Source: Bufo bufo (lineage: Eukaryota; Chordata; Amphibia; Anura; Bufonidae). Taken from it: DNA of 64,000 nt. Both the position numbers and the translations under genes were made by a program. The notes under the pieces are model-generated. The model was not told where the DNA came from. It searched no databases and saw only the letters and a program-made list of their open reading frames with translations. Shown here piece after piece: positions 1 through 12,288 of this stretch; positions within the stretch are counted from its first letter, which is position 1, and each line of letters starts with the position of its first letter. The stretch spans positions 691,238,175-691,302,174 of the forward strand of contig NC_053391.1 in assembly GCF_905171765.1 (NCBI RefSeq), given 5' to 3'.

Positions 1-2040
1 TGTTCCCAGCCGCCACTACTTCTCTAAGAGAGCGGTGCCTTCCCTGCACAACCAAGTATCCGATAAAATCAAGTGTGCACTGCGCAACGCCATCTGTGGC
101 AAGGTTCCACCTTAACCACAGATATGTGGACCAGTAAGCACGGCCAGGGACACTATATCTCCCTAACTGCACACTGGGTAAATGTAGTGGCGGCTGGGCC
201 CCAGGCGAAGAGCTGTTTGGCGCACGTCCTTCCGCCGCCAAGGATCGCAGGGCAACATTCTTTGCCTCCTGTTGCCTCCTCCTCCTACTCTGCTTCCTCC
301 TCCTCTTCTTCCACCTGCTCATCCAGTCAGCCACACACCTTCACCACCAACTTCAGCACAGCCCGGGGTAAACGTCAGCAGGCCATTCTGAAACTCATAT
401 GTTTGGGGGACAGGCCCCAAACCGCACAGGATTTGTGGCGGGGTATAGAACAACAGACCGACGAGTGGTTGCTGCCGGTGAGCCTCAAGCTTGGCCTAGT
501 GGTGTGCGATAATGGGCGAAATCTCGTTGCAGCTCTGGGACTAGCCGTTTTGACGCACATCCCTTGCCTGGCGCATGTGCTGAATTTGGTGGTGCAGAAG
601 TTCATTCACAACTACCCCGACATGTCAGAGCTGCTGCATAAAGTGCGGGCCGTCTGTGCGCGCTTCCGGCGTTCACATTCTGCCGCTGCTCGCCTGTCTC
701 CGCTACAGCGTAACTTCGGCCTTCTCGCTCACCGCCTCATATTCGACGTGCCCACCAGGTGGAACTCCACTTTGCACATGCTGGACAGACTGCGCGAGCA
801 GCAGCAGGCCATAGTGGAGTTTCAGCTGCAGCACGCACGGGTCAGTCGCACTGCGGAACAGCACCACTTCACCACCAATGACTGGGCCTCCATGCGAGAC
901 CTGTGTGCCCTGTTGAGCTGTTTCGAGTACTCCACCAACATGGCCAGTGGCGATGACGCCGTTATCAGTGTTACATAACCACTTCTATGTCTCCTTGAGA
1001 AAACACTTAGGGCGATGATGGAAGAGGAGGTGGCCCAGGAGGAGGAGGAAGAGGGGTCATTTTTAGCACTTTCAGGCCAGTCTCTTCGAAGTGACTCAGA
1101 GGGAGGTTTTTTGCAACAGCAGAGGCCAGGTACAAATGTGGCCAGCCAGGGCCCACTACTGGAGGACGAGGAGGACGAGGATGAGGAGGAGGTGGAGGAG
1201 GATGAGGATGAAGCATGTTCACAGCGGGGTGGCACCCAACGCAGCTCGGGCCCATCACTGGTGCATGGCTGGGGGGAAACGCAGGACGATGACGATACGC
1301 CTCCCACAGAGGACAGCTTGTCCTTACCTCTGGGCAGCCTGGCACACATGAGCGACTACATGCTGCAGTGCCTGCGCAACGACAGCAGAGTTGCCCACAT
1401 TTTAACGTGTGCGGACTACTGGGTTGCCACCCTGCTGGATCCCCGGTACAAAGACAATGTGCCCACCTTACTTCCTGCACTGGAGCGTGATAGGAAGATG
1501 TGCGAGTACAAGCGCACATTGGTAGACGCGCTACTGAGAGCATTCCCAAATGTCACAGGGGAACAAGTGGAAGCCCAAGGCGAAGGCAGAGGAGGAGCAA
1601 GAGGTCGCCAACGCAGCTGTGTCACGGCCAGCTCCTCTGAGGGCAGGGTTAGCATGGCAGAGATGTGGAAAAGTTTTGTCACCACGCCACAGCTAACTGC
1701 ACCACCACCTGATACGGAACGTGTTAGCAGGAGGCAACATTTCAATAACATGGTGGAACAGTACCTGTGCACACCCCTCCACGTACTGACTGATGGTTCG
1801 GCCCCATTCAACTTCTGGGTCTCCAAATTGTGCACGTGGCCAGAGCTAGCCTTTTATGCCTTGGAGGTGCTGGCCTGCCCGGCGGCCAGCGTTTTGTCTG
1901 AACGTGTATTCAGCACGGCAGGGGGCGTCATTACAGACAAACGCAGCCACCTGTCTACAGCCAATGTGGACAAGCTGACGTTCATAAAAATGAACCAGGC
2001 ATGGATCCCACAGGACCTGTCCATCCCTTGTGCAGATTAG
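1..2040 (+). pseudogene. hAT transposase pseudogene, copy A (partial)
   Basis: Encodes the catalytic and C-terminal parts of a BED-finger hAT transposase, a DDE enzyme that cuts and pastes the element in the nucleus. Visible pieces are TTDMWTSKHGQGHYISLTAH near 110-175, CLAHVLNLVVQKF (residues around 570-605 nt), a very acidic linker (1015-1220) and the hAT C-terminal dimerisation segment CPAASVLSERVFSTAGG (about 1875-1925). It is broken: two single-T insertions near 104-115 shift the frame relative to copies B and C, and a TAA at 976-978 interrupts an otherwise open frame where the other copies read Ile. The N-terminal half with the BED finger is outside the window. Confidence 0.88.
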
Positions 2041-2792
2041 ACATTAACTACCTCCCCTTAACAATATATTATTCTACTCCAGGGCACTTCCTCATTCAAT
2101 ACTATTTTTAATTTCATTTTACCATTATATTGCGGGGCAACCCAAAGTTGAATGAACCTCTCCTCTGTCTGGGTGCCGGGGCCTAAATGTGTGACAGTGG
2201 CCTGTTCCAGTGGTGGGTGACGTGAAGCATGATTCTCTGCTATGACATGAAGACTGATTCTCTGCTGACATGAAGCCAGATTCTCTGCTATGGGACCTCT
2301 CTCCTCTGCCTGGGTGCCTGGGCCTAAATATGTGACAGTGGCCTGTTCCAGTGTTGGGTGACATGAAGCCTGATTCTCTGCTATGACATGAAGACTGATT
2401 CTCTGCTATGAGACCTCTCTCCTCTGCCTGGGTCTAAATATGTGACAATGGCCTGTTCCAGTGTTGGGTGACGTGAAGCCTGATTCTCTGCTATGGGACC
2501 TCTCTCCAATTGATATTGGTTAATTTTTATTTATTTTATTTTTATTTTTATTAATTTCCCTATCCACATTTGTTTGCAGGGGATTTACCTACATTTTGCT
2601 GCCTTTTGCAGCCCTCTAGCCCTTTCCTGGGCTGTTTTACAGCCTTTTTAGTGCCGAAAAGTTCGGGTCCCTATTGACTTCAATGGGGTTCGGGACGAAG
2701 TTCGGGTCGGGTTCGGATCCCGAACCCGAACATTTCCGGGAAGTTCGGCCGAACTTTTCGAACCCGAACATCCAGGTGTTCGCTCAACTCTA
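1..2792 (+). mobile_element. hAT transposon copy A, 3' part (5' end outside the window)
   Basis: Collinear with copies B (7273-13117, reversed) and C (47042-52146). Base 1 corresponds to about base 49480 of copy C, so about 2.4 kb of the 5' end is missing from the window. The 3' end is the terminal inverted repeat ending ...GCTCAACTCTA at 2792; the flanking CATGTCAG is the presumed target duplication. Between the coding part and the terminus lie two to three degenerate units of the roughly 141-bp subterminal repeat and the GAACCCGAAC-rich palindromic end. Confidence 0.9.
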
Positions 2793-3983
2793 CATGTCAG
2801 TTCTAGTTTAATTTTAATGCAAAATAATAAATGTTAATTTTTAGTACTGGTAAATTAGCAACATGTGTCAACCCAGAGACAACTAATGGTCCTAGTGACC
2901 AATTGTAAATATCCAGTACTCCGTCATTGAACCCTTCAAATGCCGCATTTATCACTGTATCTGACATGAAAATTAAGGCCTTTCAGGAGCTAATCCATTT
3001 AACAAAGTTAATTAATAAATACATACTCACCCGATCCATTTGATCGCGGAGATGCTGTCACAGCCATTTTGATTGAAGACACTGCGTGAAATCTCAAACG
3101 CACACGTCACCCTGCGCAAGATTTTGCACGGTTTCTACAGTCAAGATGGCTGTGATGGCCTCTTCGCGCTCAAATGTATGAGGTGAGTATGTGTTTGGAA
3201 AGCAAACAACTGGACACTAGTGACTGGGACACAAACCGAGGATAAGAGAGCAAGAGAAAGAACCCAGTACACAAATGTGTGTTTCTCTAAAATATATTAG
3301 GGGTACTCTTTCTCATTATGGCGAGCCCCTAGTATGCCAAGTACATGTACTTAATATTGTCGGCCAGGTGATGCCACTCGGGGTTTCTGGGAAACATATT
3401 CAAATTAGCTTTATATACAGTATATCACAGAAACCCAGAGGTGCATCGCCGGGCCTACAATATTACACACATGTACTCAGCATGCTAGGGGCTCTCCGTA
3501 ATTAGAAAGACTACCCCTCAGACAATGCACATACAGTATACAGTTGAGGTCCATACATTTGTATTCTAGGCTCTCTCTCTGGCTCACCCAAAATGAATCA
3601 CCAAAATTTCAACTTCCTGTGGATTTGATCGTTTTCAGAAATTTGGACCAAATCACAAACCGGTAGAACCAGTTCGCTCATCCTTAAATGGGACATTAAA
3701 CCTTTGGACACAATGGATGGAAGAAACCAGGGACTAGAATACAATACTAAGCTACTGAAAACCACAGACTGAAACATTAAATCCTTAGATATTATGGACC
3801 AGAACACGACACCAGCCATGTCCATCCCTGTACAACAGCTACAAAGCTTTTGGAACAGGCGACTATGTTATTGTACTCGGTTACTATGGACCGAGGACAA
3901 CACCGATCCCCGTGCCAAGGACAGTTTAGTCTAATATGAGGAAATAATTGTCCAGTGTGACGCAGAAAACAAAGGACTCTTAC
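2793..3983. other. Intron DNA with two fold-back MITEs, no gene
   Basis: No coding signal. Two short palindromic elements are visible. At about 3022-3190 the ends read ACATACTCACC and GGTGAGTATGT. At about 3298-3520 arms of about 95 bp (beginning GGGGTACTCTTTCT, ending AGACTACCCC) fold around a central TTTATATACAG. No transposase is associated with either, and the superfamily is unknown. Confidence 0.6.
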
Positions 3984-4048
3984 CAAGGATCCTCACTAGC
4001 ATGAACTGTATGCCGATTGCCAGGGACTTTTCAGCAGGGTTAACGCTC
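3984..4048 (-). CDS. slco2a1: SLCO2A1-like transporter, short internal exon (TM11)
   Basis: A 65-bp exon with acceptor atatttcag (ending 4049) and donor GTAAGAG (3977-3983). Phase is 2 in and 1 out. It encodes SVNPAEKSLAIGIQFMLVRI, the well-conserved SLCO segment at TM11 (x-EKSLAIGIQFM-x-xRIL). The next exon, which should encode the loop and TM12, is not seen between 1 and 3983 and must lie left of the window. The intron to the previous exon is only 1.4 kb and is mostly a 92-bp minisatellite. Confidence 0.92.
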
Positions 4049-4284
4049 CTGAAATATATGACAGGAAATAAATTTACATCTGACACCAACATTAACCTCT
4101 TGTATCTCTGCAGCTCCTTCACTGATCTTATTCTGTATGAACGTAAGATATTGAATGGCAAATGTATTGCACAGGCTTCAACAGTGCCGTCCAGCTCCAA
4201 TAACATCACCTACCTACCCTATAGAGGGTAAGACCACCCTGACCTATCACAAATGAGGGGTCTGTACCTGAGGATCAGTACAGG

Positions 4285-5390
4285 ATAAGTAATGTATGTG
4301 GACAGTGACTGCACCAGCAGAATAGTGAGTGCAGCTCTGGAGTATAATACAGGATGTAACTCAGGATCAGTACAGGATAAGTAATTTATGTACACAGTGA
4401 CTGCACCAGCAGAATAGTGAGTGCAGCTCTGGAGTATAATACAGGATGTAACGCAGGATCAGTACAGGATAAGTAATGTATGTACACAGTGACTGCACCA
4501 GCAGAATAGTGAGTGCAGCTCTGGGGTATAATACAGGATGTAACTAAGGATCAGTACAGGGTAAGTAACGTATGTACACAGTGACTGCACCAGCAGAATA
4601 GTGAGTGCAGCTCTGGAGTATAATACTGGATGTAACTCAGGATCAGTACAGGATAAGTAATGTAATGAATGTACACAGTGACTGCACCAGCAGAATAGTG
4701 AGTGCAGCTCTGGAGTATAATGCAGGATGTAACTCAGGATCAGTACAGGATAAGTAATGTATGTACATTGTGACTGCACCAGCAGAATAGTGAGTGCAGC
4801 TCTGGTGTATAATACAGGATGTAACGCAGGATCAGTACAGGATAAGTAATGTAATGTATGTACACAGTGACTGCACCAGCAGAATAGTGAGTGCAGCTCT
4901 GGGGTATAATACAGGATGTAACTAAGGATCAGTACAGGGTAAGTAACGTATGTACACAGTGACTGCACCAGCAGAATAGTAAGTGCAGCTCTGGAGTATA
5001 ATACTGGATGTAACTCAGGATCAGTACAGGATAAGTAATGTAATGAATGTACACAGTGACTGCACCAGCAGAATAGTGAGTGCAGCTCTGGAGTATAATG
5101 CAGGATGTAACTCAGGATCAGTACAGGATAAGTAATGTATGTACACAGTGACTGCACCAGCAGAATAGTGAGGGCAGCTCTGGAGTATAATACTGGATGT
5201 AACTCAGGATCAGTACAGGATAAGTAATGTATGTACACAGTGACTGCACCAGCAGAATAGTGAGTGCAGCTCTGGAGTATAATACAGGATGTAACTCAGG
5301 ATCAGTACAGGATAAGTAATGTAATGTATGTACACAGTGACTGCACCAGCAGAATAGTGAGTGCAGCTCTGGAGTATAATACAGGAAATA
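4285..5390. repeat. 92-bp minisatellite in the intron
   Basis: About twelve head-to-tail copies of a unit containing GACTGCACCAGCAGAATAG and GATCAGTACAGGATAAGTA. Successive units start 92 bp apart (4307, 4399, 4491, 4583), with some 97-bp units carrying an extra TAATG. Divergence is only a few bases per unit. The apparent reading frame across it on the minus strand is periodic and is not taken as a gene. It fills most of the 1.4-kb intron between the last two visible SLCO exons. Confidence 0.95.
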
Positions 5391-5453
5391 ATGTACAGTA
5401 ATATATTAATGACTCCTTTTAAACTGTATTACTACTTATAAACCAATCTTTAC

Positions 5454-5623
5454 CTAAGTATCAGCATAAAGGATGGCGTCTGGGATGTACTGGCCAGTGT
5501 TCCACCCAGGCAGGACAGGATCATGAAGGGCAGTAAGAGATGGTAACAGCTGGTTCCACATGACCCAGGAGTGGCCGAGTTTCCGGATCCTGGAGATGTT
5601 ATACAGCGGCACCGGGTGTAATT
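5454..5623 (-). CDS. slco2a1: SLCO2A1-like transporter, internal exon (end of Kazal loop, TM10)
   Basis: A 170-bp exon, phase 0 in and phase 2 out, with a GTAAAG donor at 5448-5453. Two AG acceptors are close together: ggttacag at 5624 and tttacag about 21 bases further upstream. The first is chosen because only it matches the phase-0 end of the Kazal exon and gives NYTRCRC, the expected Cys-x-Cys end of the loop. It then encodes GSCGTSCYHLLLPFMILSC and TPSFMLILR, a close match to the GSC-x-C, TM10 and TPSFMLILR segment of SLCO2A1. The intron before it is 33 kb and carries the nested transposon and retrovirus cluster. Confidence 0.95.
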
Positions 5624-6522
5624 CTGTAACCAAGAGTACAACACTGTAAAGGAGCCTGTGATGGTGTTTAGTCCATGTTCAGACTGTGCAGGACCCCATT
5701 CCTAGACAGGTTTTACGCTGAGTCTAACTCCAGTCTTCTCTCAGAGCCCAGAACTTAGATTTTTCCTCATTTGCCTTTTATCTTTTATTGCTGAATTCTT
5801 GAAGGCCTAATCATATAACTAATGCTCGAAGGGGTTGTCCTATGGAGACAAACTTAACCGGGTACCCCATTAGGTCACTAGGGGGGTTCCACTCTCTGAA
5901 CGTATCCAGAACCCCACAGCTCACTACTTTGTGTAGTGGCCATTCTGCTCCCATTCACAGGAAAAGGAGCATCTGCTGCAATACCAGAGAATGGCCACTA
6001 TACAGTGTATGGCGCTGTTCCTGCTGCCAACAGCTGTTTGGTGGGGGTGTCGTACCCTCGATGATCTTATTGCGTTGACCCCATCCTATGACACCCCATC
6101 AGTGCCTAGAGTATAAAACTGTATTTTTCTTGCCACAGTAATATCTGTGGTCACCTGAAGCTGCTCTATGATTTACAGGGATCATCGGATCTTCATACCC
6201 TCAGTCACTGCATAATGAAATTTTCCGCATTCCCTTTCTACTAAGCCATACACCCTTATTGAGCATGTCCGAAAAAAGCGTAGAAACACAAGTTGCACCA
6301 AATTGCACAACTATTTTTTTCGCTCAGCCGCAGACACTTTAGTAAATCTGGGCCACAATTTATTGCAAAACTGTTCTCTGCATTGACTAACGAGGGGATA
6401 ATTCCTATAACTCGCACTAAACATGATCCAGAACTCCCCCCCACCGCAGGATTGTGTCATGAGCGGGCAGTTACAGAGGAATCTACTGTCAGGAACAGGG
6501 TCAAGCAGGGTGGATCGCCCCT
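5624..6522. other. Intron DNA, MITE-like fragment, no gene
   Basis: No coding signal on either strand. About 5829-6125 looks like a short non-autonomous element with ends GGGGTTGTCC and GACCCCATCC. About 6210-6440 contains a TAGTAAATCTGGGCC segment that looks repeat-derived. Neither can be assigned to a family from sequence alone. Confidence 0.4.
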
Positions 6523-6771
6523 TTAACCCCTTAAGGACTCAGCCCTATTTCACCATAAGGACTTGGCCATTTTTTGCTAATCTGACATGTGTCACTTTAA
6601 GTGCTGATAACTTTAAAACGCTTTGACTAAGGCCTCTTTCACACTTGCGTTGTCCGGATCCGGCATGTACTTCACTTGCCGGAATTACACTCCGGATCCG
6701 GAAAAACGCAAGTGTACTGAAAGCATTTGAAGACGGAACCGTCTTCAAAATGCTTTCAGTGTTACTATGGC

Positions 6772-7060
6772 ACCCAGGACGCTATTAAAGTCCTGGCTGC
6801 CATAGTAGGAGCGGGGAGCGGGGGAGCGGTATACTTACAGTCCGTGCGGCTCCCGGAGCGCTCCAGAATGATGTCAGAGCGCCCCATGCGCATGGATGAC
6901 GTGTCCAATGCGATCACATGATCCATGCGCTTGGGGCGCCCTGACGTCACTCTGGAGCGCCCGGGGAGCCGCACGGACAATAAGTATACTGCTCCCCCGC
7001 TCCCCGCTACACTTTACCATGGCTGCCAGGACTTTAGCGTCCCGGCAGCCATGGTAACCA
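6772..7060. repeat. Long palindrome in the Harbinger-like element
   Basis: Two arms of about 135 bp fold around about 6905-6925. The left arm includes GCGGGGAGCGGGGGAGCGGT and CCGTGCGGCTCCCGGAGCG; the right arm carries their complements (CGGGGAGCCGCACGG, CTCCCCGCT). The arms also share CATAGTA/CCATGGCTGCCAGGACTTTA-like ends. GC-rich and able to form a large hairpin. Confidence 0.75.
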
Positions 7061-7599
7061 TTCAGAAAAAGCTAAATGTCGGCTCCGGCAATGCGCCGAA
7101 ACGACGTTTAGCTTAAGGCCGGATCCGGATCAATGCCTTTCAATGGGCATTAATTCCGGATCCGGCATTGCGGCAAGTGTTCCGGATTTTTGGCCAGAGC
7201 AAAAAGCGCAGCATGCTGCGGTATTTTCTCCGGCCAAAAAACGTTCCGTTCCGGTACTGAAGACATCCTGATTAGAGTTGAGCGAACACCTGGATGTTCG
7301 GGTTCGAGAAGTTCGGCCGAACTTCCCGTAAATGTTCGGGTTCGGGATCCGAACCCGAACCGAACTTCGTCCCGAACCCGAACTCCATTGAAGTCAATGG
7401 GGACCCGAACTTTTGGGCACTAAAAAGGCTGTAAAACAGCCCAGGAAAGAGCTAGAGGGCTGCAAAAGGCAGCAACATGTAGGTAAATCCCCTGCAAACA
7501 AATGTGGATAGGGAAATGAATTAAAATTAAAATAAAAAAAATAAAAATGAACCAATATCAATTGGACAGAGGTCCCATAGCAGAGAATCTGGCTTCACG

Positions 7600-8760
7600 T
7601 CAGCAGAGAATCAGTCTCTTCATGCCATAGCAAAGAATCTGGCCTTATGTCAGCGCAGAATCAGTCTTCATGTCATAGCAGAGAATCAGGCTTCACGTCA
7701 CCCACCACTGGAACAGGCCACTGTCACACATTTAGGCCCCGACACCCAGACAGAGGAGAGCGGTCCCGTAACAGAGAATCTGGCCTTATGTCAGCGCAGA
7801 ATCTGTCTTCATGTCATAGCAGAGAATCAGGCTTCACGTCACCCACCACTAGAACAGGCCACTGTCACACATTTAGACCCCGGCACCCAGACAGAGGAGA
7901 GCGGTCCCGTAACAGAGAATCTGGCCTTATGTCAGCGCAGAATCTGTCTTCATGTCATAGCAGAGAATCAGGCTTCACGTCACCCACCACTGGAACAGGC
8001 CACTGTCACACATTTAGGCCCAGGCACCCAGGCAGAGGAGAGAGGTCCCGTAACAGAGAATCTGGCCTTATGTCAGCGCAGAATCTGTATTCATGTCATA
8101 GCAGAGAATCAGGCTTCACGTCACCCACCACTGGAACAGGCCACTGTCACACATTTAGGCCCAGGCACCCAGGCAGAGGAGAGAGGTCCCGTAACAGAGA
8201 ATCTGGCCTTATGTCAGCGCAGAATCTGTATTCATATCATAGCAGAGAATCAGGCTTCACGTCACCCACCACTGGAACAGGCCACTGTCACACATTTAGG
8301 CCCCGGCACCCAGACAGAGGAGAGCGGTCCCGTAACAGAGAATCTGGCCTTATGTCAGCGCAGAATCTGTATTCATGTCATAGCAGAGAATCAGGCTTCA
8401 CGTCACCCACCACTGGAACAGGCCACTGTCACACATTTAGGCCCAGGCACCCAGGCAGAGGAGAGAGGTCCCGTAACAGAGAATCTGGCCTTATGTCAGC
8501 GCAGAATCTGTATTCATGTCATAGCAGAGAATCAGGCTTCACGTCACCCACCACTGGAACAGGCCACTGTCACACATTTAGGCCCAGGCACCCAGGCAGA
8601 GGAGAGAGGTCCCGTAACAGAGAATCTGGCCTTATGTCAGTGCAGAATCCGTCTTCATGTCATAGCAGAGAATCAGGCTTCACGTCACCCACCACTGGAA
8701 CAGGCCACTGTCACACATTTAGGCCCCGGCACCCAGACAGAGGAGAGGTTCATTCAACTT
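7600..8760. repeat. 141-bp tandem array in hAT copy B subterminal region
   Basis: Eight units with CCCACCACTGGAACAGGCC starting at 7701, 7842, 7983 and then every 141 bp to 8688. Each unit also has CACACATTTAGGCCC and GTAACAGAGAATCTGGCC. Because 141 is divisible by three, the array is open in one frame (377 codons), but the frame only reflects periodicity. Copies A and C hold about two units each in the same place, so the array expanded or contracted after the copies diverged. Confidence 0.95.
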
Positions 8761-8864
8761 TGGGTTGCCCCGCAATATAATGGTAAAATGAAATTAAAAA
8801 TAGTATTGAATGAGGAAGTGCCCTGGAGTAGAATAATATATTGTTAAGGGGAGGTAGTTAATAT

Positions 8865-11800
8865 CTAATCTGCACAAGGGATGGACAGGTCCTGTGGGAT
8901 CCATGCCTGGTTCATTTTTATGAACGTCAGCTTGTCCACATTGGCTGTAGACAGGCGGCTGCGTTTGTCTGTAATGACGCCCCCTGCCGTGCTGAATACA
9001 CGTTCAGACAAAACGCTGGCCGCCGGGCAGGCCAGCACCTCCAAGGCATAAAAGGCTAGCTCTGGCCACGTGGACAATTTGGAGACCCAGAAGTTGAATG
9101 GGGCCGAACTATCAGTCAGTACGTGGAGGGGTGTGCACAGGTACTGTTCCACCATGTTAGTGAAATGTTGCCTCCTACTAACACGTTCCGTATCAGGTGG
9201 TGGTGCAGTTAGCTGTAGCGCGTTGACAAAACTTTTCCACATCACTGCCATGCTAACCCTGCCCTCAGAGGAGCTTGGCGTGACACAGCTGCGTTGGCGA
9301 CCTCTTGCTCCTCTTCTGCCTTCGCCTTGGGCTTCCACTGGTTCCCCTGTGACATTTGGGAATGCTCTCAGTAGCGCGTCTACCAACGTGCGCTTGTACT
9401 CGCGCATCTTCCTATCACGCTCCAGTGTAGGAAGTAATGTGGGCACATTGTCTTTGTACCGGGGATCCAGCAGGGTGGCAACCCAGTAGTCCGCACACGT
9501 TAAAATGTGGGCAACTTTGCTGTCGTTGCGCAGGCACTGCAGCATGTAGTCGCTCATGTGTGCCAGGCTGCCCAGAGGTAAGGACAAGCTGTCCTCTGTG
9601 GGAGGCGTATCGTCATCGTCCTGTGTTTCCCCCCAGCCACGCACCAGTGATGGGCCCGAGCTGCTTTGGGTGCCACCCCGCTGTGAACATGCTTCATCCT
9701 CATCCTCCTCCACCTCCTCCTCATCCTCGTCCTCCAGTAGTGGGCCCTGTCTGGCCACATTTGTACCTGGCCTCTGGTGTTGCAAAAAACCTCCCTCTGA
9801 GTCACTTCGAAGAGACTGGCCTGAAAGTGCTAAAAATGACCCCTCTTCCTCCTCTTCCTCCTGGGCCACCTCCTCTTCCATCATCACCCTAAGTGTTTTC
9901 TCAAGGAGACATAGAAGTGGTATTGTAACGCTGATAACGGCGTCATCGCCACTGGCCATGTTGGTGGAGTACTCGAAACAGCGCAACAGGGCACACAGGT
10001 CTCGCATGGAGGCCCAGTCATTGGTGGTGAAGTGGGTCTGATCCGCAGTGCGACTGACCCTTGCGTGCTTCAGCTGAAACTCCACTATGGCCTGCTGCTG
10101 CTCGCAGTCTGTCCAGCATATGCAAGGTGGAGTTCCACCTGGTGGGCATGTCGCATATGAGGCAGTGAGCAGGAAGGCCGAAGTTACGCTGTAGCGCAGA
10201 CAGGCGAGCAGCGGCAGGGTGTGAACGCCGGAAGCGCGAACAGACGGCCCGCACTTTATGCAGCAGCTCTGACATGTCGGGGTAGTTGCGAATGAACTTC
10301 TGCACCACCAAATTCAGCACATGCGCCAGGCAAGGGATGTGCGTCAAACCGGCTAGTCCCAGAGCTGCAACGAGATTTCGCCCATTATCGCACACCACCA
10401 GGCCGGGCTTGAGGCTCACCGGCAGCAACCACTCGTCGGTCTGTTGTTCTATACCCCGCCACAACTCCTGTGCGGTGTGGGGCCTGTCCCCCAAACATAT
10501 GAGTTTCAGAATGGCCTGCTGACGTTTACCCCGTGCTGTGCTGAAGTTGGTGGTGAAGGTGTGTGGCTGACTGGATGAGCAGGTGGAAGAAGAGGAGGAG
10601 GAAGCTGAGTAGGAGGAGGAGGAGACAGGAGGCAAAGAATGTTGCCCTGCGATCCTTGGCGGCGGAAGGACGTGCGCCAAATAGCTCTCCGCCTGGGGCC
10701 CAGCCGCCACTACATTTACCCAGTGTGCAGTTAGGGAGATATAGCGTCCCTGGCCGTGCTTACTGGTCCACGTATCTGTGGTTAGGTGGACCTTGCCACA
10801 GATGGCGTTGCGCAGTGCACACTTGATTTTATCGGACACTTGTTTGTGCAGGGAAGGCACGGCTCTCTTGGAGAAGTAGTGGCGGCTGGGAACAACATTC
10901 TGTGGGACAGCAAGTGACATGAGCTGTTTGAAGCTGTGTGTGTCCACCAGCCTAATTGACAGCATTTCATAGGCCAGTAGTTTAGAAATGCTGGCATTCA
11001 GGGCCAGGGATCGAGGGTGGCTAGGTGAGAATTTACGCTTTCTCTCAAATGTTTGTGAGATGGAGAGCTGAACGCTGCCGTGTGACATGGTTGAGATGCT
11101 TGGTGACGCAGGTGGTGGTGTTGGTGGTACATCCCATGTTTGCTGGGCGGCAGGTGCCAACGTTCCTCCAGAGGCGGAGGAAGAGGCCGAGGCGGCGGCA
11201 GCAGCAGCAGAAGAGGCCGAGGCGGCAGCAGCAGAAGAGGTAGCAGGGGGAGCCTGAGTGACTTCCTTGTTTTTAAGGTGTTTACTCCACTGCAGTTCAT
11301 GCTTTGCATGCAGGTGCCTGGTCATGCAGGTTGTGCTAAGGTTCAGAACGTTAATGCCTCGCTTCAGGCTCTGATGGCACAGCGTGCAAACCACTCGGGT
11401 CTTGTCGTCAGCACATTGTTTGAAGAAGTGCCATGCCAGGGAACTCCTTGAAGCTGCCTTTGGGGTGCTCGGTCCCAGATGGCGGCGGTCAGTAGCAGGC
11501 GGAGTCTCTTGGCGGCGGGTGTTCTGATTTTGCCCACTGCTCCCTCTTTTGCTACGCTGTTGGCTCGGTCTCACCACTGCCTCTTCCTCCGAGCTGTGAA
11601 AGTCAGTGGCACTACCTTCATTCCATGTGGGGTCTAGGACCTCATCGTCCCCTGCATCGTCTTCCACCCAGTCTTGATCCCTGACCTCCTGTTCAGTCTG
11701 CACACTGCAGAAAGACGCAGCAGTTGGCACCTGTGTTTCGTCATCATCAGAGACGTGCTGAGGTGGTATTCCCATGTCCTCATCATCAGGAAAAATAAGT

Positions 11801-12288
11801 GGTTGTGCGTTAGTGCATTCTATCTCTTCCACCCCTGGGGAAGGGCTAGGTGGATGCCCTTGGGAAACCCTGGCAGCAGAGTCTTCAAACAGCATAAGAG
11901 ACTGCTGCATAACTTGAGGCTCAGACAGTTTCCCTGATATGCATGGGGGTGATGTGACAGACCGATGGGCTTGGTTTTCATGCGCCATCTGTGCGCTTTC
12001 TGCAGAAGACTGGGTGGGAGATAATGTGAACGTGCTGGATCCACTGTCGGCCACCTAATTGACTAATGCCTGTACCTGCTCAGGCCTTACCATCCTTAGA
12101 ACGGCATTGGGCCCCACCAAATATCGCTGTAAATTCTGCTGGCTACTGGGACCTGAGGTAGTTGGTACACTAGGACGTGTGGCTGTGGCAGAACGGCCAC
12201 GTCCTCTCCCAGCACCAGAGGGTCCACTAACACCACCACGACCATGTCCACGTCCGCGTCCGAGTCCCTTATTAGATGTTTTCCTCAT
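8865..12288 (-). pseudogene. hAT transposase pseudogene, copy B
   Basis: Starts with a Lys/Arg/Gly-rich MRKTSNKG segment (12288). An Asp/Glu-rich region follows, then a BED-type zinc finger (VVCTLC ... RHLHAKH, about 11290-11430), the transposase core (TTDTWTSKHGQG, CLAHVLNLVVQKFIRNYPDM), a poly-Glu linker and the C-terminal hAT dimerisation motif (ASVLSERVFSTAGG, about 8975-9030). Two lesions are clear. A TAG at complement 12055-12057 replaces a Trp codon present in copy C, and a 2-nt loss near 10100 shifts the frame within LDRLRAAAG. The long middle frame of 678 codons is otherwise open, so decay is recent. Confidence 0.9.

Noticed and set aside
822..1549. Poly-Ser and Pro-rich frames antisense to the hAT transposases (also near 9437-10041 and 50319-50788)
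   Set aside because: They are shadows of the Glu/Asp-rich linker codons of the transposase on the other strand.
4459..5238. 259-codon minus-strand frame with a repeated peptide
   Set aside because: It follows the 92-97-bp minisatellite; no start context, domain or splice support.
4285..5390. CRISPR array
   Set aside because: Units are contiguous tandem copies without unique spacers, in a eukaryotic intron.
5624..5650. Alternative acceptor about 21 bases upstream of the TM10 exon
   Set aside because: It gives a phase that does not match the phase-0 end of the Kazal exon; the downstream acceptor joins in frame and yields the expected Cys pattern.
7647..8780. 377-codon open frame on the plus strand
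   Set aside because: It is the 141-bp hAT subterminal array read in one frame; the unit length is a multiple of three, so openness is automatic and no domain is present.
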